Source of the DNA: a bacterium
GTDB taxonomy: Bacteria > Krumholzibacteriota > Krumholzibacteriia > LZORAL124-64-63
NCBI GenBank assembly: GCA_024223715.1
Contig: JAAEOA010000427.1
Coordinates: 53,617 to 117,616, forward strand
Length of the DNA: 64,000 nt
Direction of reading: 5' to 3'
Within the stretch, counting starts at the first letter, position 1. Each line of letters starts with the position of its first letter. The position numbers and the translations under genes were made by a program. The notes beneath the pieces are model-generated. The model was not told where the DNA came from. It saw only the letters and a list, made by a program, of their open reading frames with translations, and did not search any database. Below, piece after piece: positions 9,576 to 16,739 of this stretch.

Positions 9576-10157
9576 TTAGCCATCACATCTTTTAACTGGC
9601 TTGCTGTCACAACCAAAATTCCCCTGCCCGCATCCGGATCCATGGTTCCCTTTTTTCCCATGGTTGCCACGAGGAGATTTTCCTTTTCCACCGTGGCGGG
9701 ACCCGCGTTCGCCCATGACAAGCATTTTATCGCGTTGTTCATCGGTTAATTCCTTGCGCACAGCCAGGCGAGTTTTCAAACGCAGGGCTTTCATTTCTGT
9801 TTTTAATTCACCCATTTTCTCATTTAAATCCAAGACGGTATTTTCTGAAGGATTGTCTTTCAGCATTTCGCCTTTTATTTCGTTACGAAGACGCTTCATT
9901 TCTTTTCGTTTCTGCAGGCCTTCATCACGGGAATTTTCAAATAAGACTTTTATGGTTGATTGCTGGTCTTCAGTCAATTCCAGCCGCTTGGCCATCATTT
10001 CCAAACGATGACCTTTTCCTTCGCCCGGTCCATCACCGCAACGGCCAGGCCCCCTGCCCTGAGCCGAAACCAGGCCGGCGGTCAGAATCAGTGTGAGAAC
10101 AAGAATTGATTTTCCGAAACTGAGGAAGCGGGAATTGATTTTGTTATGAGTTTTCAT
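9576..10157 (-). CDS. Secreted Spy/CpxP-like protein with Gly/His/Cys-rich tail
   Basis: A 193-residue periplasmic protein. It has a cleavable signal peptide (ILVLTLILTAGLVSAQG) and two LTxxQ-type motifs (ELTEDQQSTIKVLFENSRDE and KELTDEQRDKMLVMGERG) framing a coiled helical region, as in Spy and CpxP. The C-terminal 45 residues are low-complexity and rich in Gly, Lys, His and Cys (HGGKGKSPRGNHGKKGNHGS, CGQGNFGCDS), plausible for metal binding. The start has GGAG before the ATG. It is the first gene of the cluster, 43 bases before the ECF sigma gene. Chaperone or metal-buffering function is inferred from the family. Confidence 0.75.
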   Translation of the reverse strand: MKTHNKINSRFLSFGKSILVLTLILTAGLVSAQGRGPGRCGDGPGEGKGHRLEMMAKRLELTEDQQSTIKVLFENSRDEGLQKRKEMKRLRNEIKGEMLKDNPSENTVLDLNEKMGELKTEMKALRLKTRLAVRKELTDEQRDKMLVMGERGSRHGGKGKSPRGNHGKKGNHGSGCGQGNFGCDSKPVKRCDG

Positions 10158-10250
10158 TTTTTCTCCAGGGCTTTTCAGCCGAACGGTTCAAGAGTTGTTT
10201 TTCGGGTTCGAAAACAAAACGCACCAATTTCAAGATACCAGCGAAAAAAA

Positions 10251-12206
10251 TCACCTTTGTAAACGAGACAGGTTTTCCCGCAGGAATTTATTATTCGGTT
10301 CCTGAACCAGACCCCTCTCGAAAACGGCCTTGGCCTGGTCTTTTTGACCCGATCGTGCCAGCAGAACCCCCAGATCCAAATATCCCTGAGCTTGTTCAGG
10401 GTGGTGAGCCACAAGTTGTTTAGCCGCAAAAAGAGCCTCTTCTTTGCGCCCGGCTCTGCTGAGAAGAACCACAACATTGTGCAAAGTTTCAAAATCACCG
10501 GGAAAATCATCTAATAGAATGAATGCTTCTTCCAGAGCCTTTGCCTCGCGGCCAGCCTGTAAATGTGAGGCCACTACCGCCCGGCCCAAAACCAAATTGG
10601 GTGCCGCTGTCCGTGCTCCCATCATCAGAATTTCATCAGCCCTGGTTTCATGGCCCTGCTCACGCAAAACACTGACATATCCTAAATATGGAGCCGCTTG
10701 TTTCGGACTCTGGTCCACAGCCAATTGATACAGACCAGCCGCCCGTTCATAAGAATCCGGGTCCTGTTCCACAGCCCCCAAAATGGCCCAACGCTGGGCA
10801 TGATTGGCCACCGCCAAAGGACGCCAGGCTTTCAGAGGTGCAGCCAACCCCCAGGGAATTATCAAGAGAAGAGCCACTGTTACAATTGCTATGGTTTGCC
10901 GGGAAAGACCACGCTTCGAAAAAAAGCCCTGCTTCAATTCCAGCAAGCCCACCAAAGCTAAAAGGGCCAGCGCAGGCAAAAGGACCATCCGGTAACGGCT
11001 GACTACAAAAAACAGACTTTGCGCGGCCATCAAAACCAAAAGAGCCACTGCGAGCCATCTCGTTTCAGCCCGTGCGCCTTTTCGCAGCACCGCCCCCGCC
11101 CCCACTAAGGCCAGAGCCACAATGAGCCACCAGGGAATAAACAGGTACTTCAACAAGGAAACATCCTGCTGCCACCCGTGGAATGAAGTCACCTGATCCA
11201 GTTCAAAAGCCTGAGTTTGAAGATGCATTTTCCGAAACCACATTTGCACAAAACGTGCAGGGTTTTCTCTGATGGTATTAAAGGCCAGTTCTCGCCACAG
11301 GGAATCGGCCTCAAGAATTGAAACAGGTTCACCTCCCAAACGCTGTTGAAGAGAAGAACAACCTGCCGGATCGGTCAACCAGTCCCCTTCAAGGCTGGTT
11401 CCCATACCTGTGGCAGCGGGCCCATTCCCCAAATATAAATTCAAACCACTGTTTAAAGAGGGCGGTGACAAATGTCCGCTGAGCTTGGAATTGTGAATCG
11501 TGGGAGGCAAGAGAACCAGAACCATGATCAGTAGGTGCATTCCCACCGATAACCAGGCACGAGAACGACCTGACCGTATCAGAGCCCACACCCCCAGGGG
11601 AGCCAAAACAAGCGTCGACCCTCGAAGTAAAACAGCAAGGCCCAGAACCAGACCTGCTGCCAGGGCACTGAGCAACCGGTGTTGCTTTGAACCGAGAAGA
11701 AAAAAATACAGGGTTATAAAAAATACCAGAGGCACTTCCACCAACGCCATCATTGTGTAAATGGAAAGCGGCAGGTAAAAAGCCACCAAAAAGGATGGCA
11801 GCCACAAGAACCAGAGCATTTTCCCGGATAATTCGGGAGCCAGTCGACCAGCCAGCAAACGCAGCAGAACCAACGTTGCGACCCAGCAAAAAATATTAAA
11901 CAAATAAACCCGTTGCAGAGCACCGGTTGGCAGAACCAAGTCTTTTGACGATTCATACCCGACACCTAAACCAGCCAAAATTTTTGGATACAATGGGGAC
12001 ATAAAAAAAGGCCGGTTCACCGACTCGTCCCCGGCCATTTCCTGATTCAAGTGAAGATAAGCTTCGGAAAGATATTGCTGTTCGTCCAACAATGGCACCC
12101 TGGCAAAGACAGAAGAATCTGCCTGATATACCAAGGCAGCCCACCACCCTGTCAAAATCAGGGGTAATAAAACCCAGGCCCATGTTTTCATGCCCCTGTG
12201 GACCAT
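10251..12206 (-). CDS. GT-C-like polytopic glycosyltransferase with C-terminal TPR domain
   Basis: A 651-residue inner-membrane protein. Residues up to about 460 hold roughly ten hydrophobic helices; the first external loop carries the acidic pair in RVPLLDEQQYLSEAYLHL, where GT39/GT83-type enzymes keep catalytic acids. The last 190 residues form TPR pairs (AAGLYQLAVDQSPKQAAPYL and KQLVAHHPEQAQGYLDLGVL). Such proteins transfer sugars from polyprenyl-phosphate donors to proteins or lipids; donor and acceptor are unknown here. The ATG at 12206 overlaps the ychF stop (TGATG); a second ATG at 12191 is possible, and neither has a strong ribosome site, so translation is probably coupled. An O-antigen ligase-like role is an alternative. 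Confidence 0.7.
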   Translation of the reverse strand: MVHRGMKTWAWVLLPLILTGWWAALVYQADSSVFARVPLLDEQQYLSEAYLHLNQEMAGDESVNRPFFMSPLYPKILAGLGVGYESSKDLVLPTGALQRVYLFNIFCWVATLVLLRLLAGRLAPELSGKMLWFLWLPSFLVAFYLPLSIYTMMALVEVPLVFFITLYFFLLGSKQHRLLSALAAGLVLGLAVLLRGSTLVLAPLGVWALIRSGRSRAWLSVGMHLLIMVLVLLPPTIHNSKLSGHLSPPSLNSGLNLYLGNGPAATGMGTSLEGDWLTDPAGCSSLQQRLGGEPVSILEADSLWRELAFNTIRENPARFVQMWFRKMHLQTQAFELDQVTSFHGWQQDVSLLKYLFIPWWLIVALALVGAGAVLRKGARAETRWLAVALLVLMAAQSLFFVVSRYRMVLLPALALLALVGLLELKQGFFSKRGLSRQTIAIVTVALLLIIPWGLAAPLKAWRPLAVANHAQRWAILGAVEQDPDSYERAAGLYQLAVDQSPKQAAPYLGYVSVLREQGHETRADEILMMGARTAAPNLVLGRAVVASHLQAGREAKALEEAFILLDDFPGDFETLHNVVVLLSRAGRKEEALFAAKQLVAHHPEQAQGYLDLGVLLARSGQKDQAKAVFERGLVQEPNNKFLRENLSRLQR

Positions 12207-13261
12207 CAGACGCTGAACCGGATCTCCAGGATGTCTCCGTCCTGAACCTGGTAGTTCTTTCCTTCAAGACGCATTTTATTGGCGGCTTTGGCGGCTGCCC
12301 AACTGCCCGCTTCGATCATGTCCTCATACCCAACAACTTCGGCACGAATGAATCCGCGTTGCAAATCAGAATGAATGACACCGGCGGCTTCAGGTGCGAA
12401 GGAACCTTTCCGCACGGGCCAGGCACGGCACTCATCGGGTCCCACGGTAAAAAAACTCTGCAAATCCAAGGCACTGTATGATGCCTGAATCATCAGATTC
12501 ATGGCCGGTTCTTCAATGCCCAGATCATCAAGAAATTCTTTGGCATCTTCAGGGTCCAGCTCAGCCAGTTCTTCTTCCATGGTGGCACACAGACAAACGA
12601 CCTGAGCTCCGGTTTTTTCTGCTGCCTGAATGGCATCGGCCGGTGGTTCCTGCCCCTCTTCAAGATTGAAGACGGCAATCATGGGTTTGGCGGTTAGAAA
12701 AGCGTAACCTGCTGCCATTTTTTCTTCATCGGGATTCAGTTCCAGATCCCTTAGAGGGCATTCATTTTCCAGTTGATCGCGGAATCGTTCAAACATGGGC
12801 GGCTCAAGAGGATTGCTGTGTTTGCCCATTCGCTCCTTCTCTTTGGTCAGCTTTTCCAATCGATTTTCAACCACCTGTAAATCAGCCAGGGCCAATTCCA
12901 TGGATAGGGTTTCCAGATCGCCCTGAGGGTTCGGCGTCCCAAACCCCCCATCAAAACAACGAACCACCTGAGCCATGGCATCGACCCTGCGTCCGTGTTC
13001 CAGGAAGCGGGTTGCTTCCCGGGCACCGTCAGTTCCTACACCAGCCTGAAAACCTGGAATATCGACCCACTCCACACTGGTGGGGATTTTTCGCTTGGGA
13101 TTGAACATTTTTGAAAGCACCTCGAGCCGCAGGTCAGGCACTTTTCCCACAGCAACGTGAGGATCGACGCCACCCTGTCCCGTAGGCAGACCCGCACCGG
13201 TAATGACATTAAAAAGAGTTGTTTTTCCGGTAAACTTAACCCCGAGAATTCCGATTTGCAC
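12206..13261 (-). CDS. ychF: YchF/Obg-family GTPase with TGS domain
   Basis: A 351-residue cytoplasmic NTPase. It starts at a GTG (13261) with GGAG six bases upstream; an upstream in-frame ATG gives an unlikely extra 32 residues. The G1 loop reads GVKFTGKTTLFNVITG instead of the usual GLPNVGKSTLFNALT, so it is a divergent member. The G3-like DIPGFQAGVGTDGAREATRF and the C-terminal TGS domain (GFIRAEVVGYEDMIEAGSWA to GDILEIRF) fit the family. The helical arm (about 125-200) is present. YchF normally hydrolyses ATP and associates with ribosomes. The altered P-loop suggests a paralogue, and another YchF may exist elsewhere in the genome. It is followed by the GT-C gene with a one-stop overlap. 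Confidence 0.8.
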   Translation of the reverse strand: MQIGILGVKFTGKTTLFNVITGAGLPTGQGGVDPHVAVGKVPDLRLEVLSKMFNPKRKIPTSVEWVDIPGFQAGVGTDGAREATRFLEHGRRVDAMAQVVRCFDGGFGTPNPQGDLETLSMELALADLQVVENRLEKLTKEKERMGKHSNPLEPPMFERFRDQLENECPLRDLELNPDEEKMAAGYAFLTAKPMIAVFNLEEGQEPPADAIQAAEKTGAQVVCLCATMEEELAELDPEDAKEFLDDLGIEEPAMNLMIQASYSALDLQSFFTVGPDECRAWPVRKGSFAPEAAGVIHSDLQRGFIRAEVVGYEDMIEAGSWAAAKAANKMRLEGKNYQVQDGDILEIRFSV

Positions 13262-13286
13262 TGCAGGCTCCCATACAGAAAATGGT

Positions 13287-13649
13287 CTAAAATTGAGGGG
13301 GAGCCAGCTCAGGGGTGAACGGTGCGGACCAGGGAGAAAAGGGTCCCTGAATACCATTTTTATCCACGGCGGCTACCCGAATGCGGTACTTGTTGCCAAA
13401 AACAACCTCCACACTCACATATTCCGATGGTAACGGGTCAAGGGTCTGAATGTCCACATCATTGATCATTACTTCAGCCACATAATATTCCACAGCAGTT
13501 CCATAAGTTGGTGCCGACCAGACATACTCCGCCGCGGGAGCAGAATCCACATCGGCAATTGCCTCAAAAAAACCACCACAAACACCGAATCCAGCGTACA
13601 AGGCAACAAAAAACAACAACCTAATGGGAGACAGCAGCTTGCTCATCAT
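13287..13649 (-). CDS. Small secreted protein with a fibronectin III-like domain
   Basis: A 120-residue protein with an N-terminal hydrophobic export signal (LLFFVALYAGFGVCGGFFEA) and one beta-sandwich-like region. The pattern YVAEVMIND to NKYRIRVAAVDKNGIQGPFS resembles the end of a fibronectin type III domain, with the Tyr-x-Val-x-Ala-x-Asp strand. A lipobox is not convincing, since Val precedes the Cys. It is 25 bases upstream of ychF on the same strand. Function unknown; it may be a binding or surface protein. Confidence 0.55.
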   Translation of the reverse strand: MMSKLLSPIRLLFFVALYAGFGVCGGFFEAIADVDSAPAAEYVWSAPTYGTAVEYYVAEVMINDVDIQTLDPLPSEYVSVEVVFGNKYRIRVAAVDKNGIQGPFSPWSAPFTPELAPPQF

Positions 13650-13926
13650 TGATAAAAACCATCCATTTTGTAACCCGAATTGGAACAGATTCCCAATCCC
13701 TGATAGTGCAACAAGGTAAGATAATTTTGTCTATCTGGCAAAATCATCTGAGATTTTTGAATTGCGGCTAAAAATCCAATTAAAGCCATTATTTTTAAAT
13801 TCTGGGTTGCCAACTCTATGTATTTAACCGCATATTATCCGGGGCGCAAGGATGGCAGCCAAAGAATTGGACACTAGGGTCTTTTTTATTCAATCTTAAA
13901 AAGAACTCTGGCTTCACGGAGGATTT

Positions 13927-15675
13927 GTGATCACAAAAAATCAATTAACCGGTCTCTTCTTTTTTTTAAATATGGTGACAGGCCCCCTGAGTCTGCTGGG
14001 TGCGGATCTAAACGTACCTAACGACTATTATTCCATCAAAGAAGCCCTCTTGCACGCCCAAGCCAGCGACCATATTAAAATTGAGCCCGGTGAATATCTC
14101 GAACTTAATCTTGTGGTGCCACCCGGGGTTGCCCTTTCCGGAACCGGAGCCACTCCGGATGCCGTGGTAATCAATGCCGAGGGCCGCGGTCGAATAATGA
14201 TCTGCGAGAGCCTCAATACCACAACCATCATTCGCAACATTACTTTTCTTAATGGGGCTGCCACCGGTTTTGCTGTTTATGACCAAAGTGGCGGAGCCAT
14301 CCTCATGAACAACAGCGACCTGCGACTAGTCAATTGTAACTTCAGGAATAACACAGCCGAAGGTCACGGCGGCGCCATTCGCTGTTCCCACGCCTCACCT
14401 CAAATTATTAACTGTAATTTTGAAGGGAATACCGCTCTTCAGGGTGGTGGTGGTGCTATCGATTGCAGTTATGAAAGCAATCCTGTCCTGCAAAGTTGTT
14501 ACTTTCTGGACAACACCGCCCTTTGGGGCGGGGCGCTTTCCTGTAGGGGGAGCTCGTCTCCTATAGTTCACGGATCTGGATTCGACCGTAACCTGGCCAC
14601 CGGTGCTTTGGGTTACGGAGGTGGAGTCATGGCCGATTCCCAGGCTAATCCTCTATTTCAGGAATGTTCGTTTTTCGGAAATCAGGGAAATTACGGTGGT
14701 GCTTTAGCCAGTTTTGCCGGATCATCCACAAATCTTGACCATTGTACAGTCGTTGGAAATTCAAGTGTTTTTATTGGCGCAGGAATGCTCTGCATTCAAT
14801 CTTATCCGTCCATAACCAATACTATCATTGCTTTTCAAGACGGTTTGTCGGTAGCCTGCAGCGGGGCATCGCTTCCAATCATTGAGTGCAGCAATATCTT
14901 TGGTAACAGTGGTGGTGATTGGTTCGGTTCCATTAGCCCCCAACTCCAAGTTGAGGGCAACTTGTCCGTTGATCCTCAATTCTGCGATCCCAACCTGGGC
15001 AACAACTTCCGTTTTAATCTGGTGCCCGATTCGCCGTGCGCCGGATCCGCCGATGGCTGTGGCCTGATGGGAGCCTGGAGTGCCCAATGCCAAACCACAC
15101 CCGCTTATATTTCTGATTTTCTCAGCCAATGGGAAAATGGTCTCCCCAAAATATCCTGGACTTTGGGAAACCATGGCCCCACCCCGGAGTTGGTTTTGCG
15201 CAGAACTACCAAGAACCATCCGGATGGCCCGATCCAAATCCCCATCCGCATGACCGATTCCGGCTATTGTGAAGGGTGGGATCACCAGCTCATCCCCCAA
15301 GCCGATCAACAATACGTCTATAATCTCTTTGAAATTCAATTGAACGATTCACTGAAGCTCATTGATCAAACGACTCTTGATGGTAGCGGAATGTTTCAAC
15401 CCCTCCACCTGCGCCACGCCTGGCCAAACCCCTTTAACCCCGCCACCACCATCAGTTTTGAAGTTTCCGGACAAAAGGAAATTACTGTTGAGGCCTACGA
15501 CCTGCGAGGCCGTCGCGTCCGAAAATTGACCCGGCAGATATATATGACGGGAGTCCATTCTTTGGTGTGGGATGGTAAAAACGACTATGGACAGCCCCTT
15601 GAATCGGGCACTTATTTCATCAGGCTTCAATCAGGAACCCTGATCGAGAATCAAAAAGTATTGTTGCTCAAATAG
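13927..15675 (+). CDS. Secreted right-handed beta-helix protein with FlgD-like C-terminal domain
   Basis: A 582-residue exported protein. It starts at a GTG with GGAGG five bases before it, and the signal peptide (LTGLFFFLNMVTGPLSLLGA) follows. Residues about 30-390 are short parallel-helix repeats, many with the polymorphic outer-membrane-protein pattern GGAI followed by FxxN (GGAIRCSHASPQIINCNFEG and GGALSCRGSS). The last 85 residues form a FlgD/Ig-like domain beginning AWPNPFNPATTISFEV and containing YDLRGRRVRKL and GTYFIRLQSG, the style of domain that acts as a type IX secretion signal in the FCB group. A surface adhesin or polysaccharide-binding role is likely. The next gene on the opposite strand overlaps its stop by eight bases. 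Confidence 0.8.
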   Translation: MITKNQLTGLFFFLNMVTGPLSLLGADLNVPNDYYSIKEALLHAQASDHIKIEPGEYLELNLVVPPGVALSGTGATPDAVVINAEGRGRIMICESLNTTTIIRNITFLNGAATGFAVYDQSGGAILMNNSDLRLVNCNFRNNTAEGHGGAIRCSHASPQIINCNFEGNTALQGGGGAIDCSYESNPVLQSCYFLDNTALWGGALSCRGSSSPIVHGSGFDRNLATGALGYGGGVMADSQANPLFQECSFFGNQGNYGGALASFAGSSTNLDHCTVVGNSSVFIGAGMLCIQSYPSITNTIIAFQDGLSVACSGASLPIIECSNIFGNSGGDWFGSISPQLQVEGNLSVDPQFCDPNLGNNFRFNLVPDSPCAGSADGCGLMGAWSAQCQTTPAYISDFLSQWENGLPKISWTLGNHGPTPELVLRRTTKNHPDGPIQIPIRMTDSGYCEGWDHQLIPQADQQYVYNLFEIQLNDSLKLIDQTTLDGSGMFQPLHLRHAWPNPFNPATTISFEVSGQKEITVEAYDLRGRRVRKLTRQIYMTGVHSLVWDGKNDYGQPLESGTYFIRLQSGTLIENQKVLLLK

Positions 15676-16537
15676 CTTTTCGCCGGACAACAATCCCCGC
15701 TGCGGGCCGCCCATCCGGGTCGTGCCCTTCTTCCGAAGCAATAATATCAAACTCATGCTTGGGAAAAGCCTGAATCAACTCTCCGGGTGCCAAACGGTGT
15801 ATTGGTCGGGGATGGCCATTATAGCCAGCTACCTGTCGAAAGGTCCGGACCATTGCCACCCCTGAAGGCTGTAACATTTTTGGTAAGTGAGCCAGCAGGC
15901 CTCGCTCCAAATAGCGGAAATTTAAGATAACCGACCAAGGCCCTGCCGGAATCTGTTTCAGATCCCGTAAATCTCCGGAAATGAATTCACAGGAAACCGA
16001 CCGGCTTCGAGCCAAAGTGCGTCCCATTTCAAGAGCTTCGTCCTGCCAATCAATACCCAGGGTTCGATATCCCCGTTCAGCCAAATAAACCACAGCTCGC
16101 CCACTGCCACAGGCGAGGTCAAGGACCGGACCCGCCGACGGGGGTGGAAGCCAGTCTTCATATTGAACCAACCAGGGCGGTGGGGACCACAAATGGTTCT
16201 TCGAGTCCCCGGTTTGTTTGAACTCAGCAGGACACTGCCGACCTGCCCAGCCCAGAGAATCTACCGTTGTCCGGCCTCTTTTTTCCAGTTCCCGGGCAAT
16301 ATGACTGGCCTGGTCACTTTGACCTGCCACCACAAGCATGGCTTCGTGGCGGGGTGGAAGAAAAATGGATGGTAAAAGATGATCCAGATCCAACTTGTGT
16401 ACTGGCAACTCATTAACATCATCAAGCTGGTGATGGGTTGCCCCCTTGAGATGCCCTTTCCTGAATTCGGAAAAGGGCCGAACATCCAGGATATTACCCG
16501 CTTGCCAGCCCTGGCATGATTCCAAAAATGTTCGCAT
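15668..16537 (-). CDS. Rhodanese-like/methyltransferase fusion, rhodanese cysteine lost
   Basis: A 289-residue two-domain protein. Residues about 1-105 are rhodanese-like (ILDVRPFSEFRKGHLKGATH), but the active-site loop reads VVAGQSDQASHIARELEKRG where an active enzyme has CxxGxR, so the persulfide cysteine is absent. Residues about 125-289 form a class I SAM-dependent methyltransferase of the TehB type, with the SAM loop VLDLACGSGRAVVYLAERGY. The start at 16537 was chosen because GAGG precedes it; an upstream ATG has no ribosome site. The substrate is unknown. The dead rhodanese domain may bind a partner or a thiol substrate; relation to tellurite or selenite resistance is only a guess. Confidence 0.75.
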   Translation of the reverse strand: MRTFLESCQGWQAGNILDVRPFSEFRKGHLKGATHHQLDDVNELPVHKLDLDHLLPSIFLPPRHEAMLVVAGQSDQASHIARELEKRGRTTVDSLGWAGRQCPAEFKQTGDSKNHLWSPPPWLVQYEDWLPPPSAGPVLDLACGSGRAVVYLAERGYRTLGIDWQDEALEMGRTLARSRSVSCEFISGDLRDLKQIPAGPWSVILNFRYLERGLLAHLPKMLQPSGVAMVRTFRQVAGYNGHPRPIHRLAPGELIQAFPKHEFDIIASEEGHDPDGRPAAGIVVRRKAI

Positions 16538-16739
16538 CAATAAATACCTCTTCAAGAAGTTGCCGTTCATCCCAAAATGGAACTAAATTATGCTGACATC
16601 TTTGCTACATAGTGCGAGACTGCTGCCGAAGTCAACTGACTGAAGGCAGTAGCCTGGGTTATTCACCGAATGAATTCAATACAAAGCTTTCGCGCTTTCC
16701 CATAAACGAAACCATAATTGACGCCGCCAAGGAGAAAAC

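Noticed and set aside
12206-13357. Longer ychF start at 13357
   Set aside because: The extra 32 residues are unlike YchF N termini and run through the end of the upstream gene; the GTG at 13261 has GGAG at good spacing.
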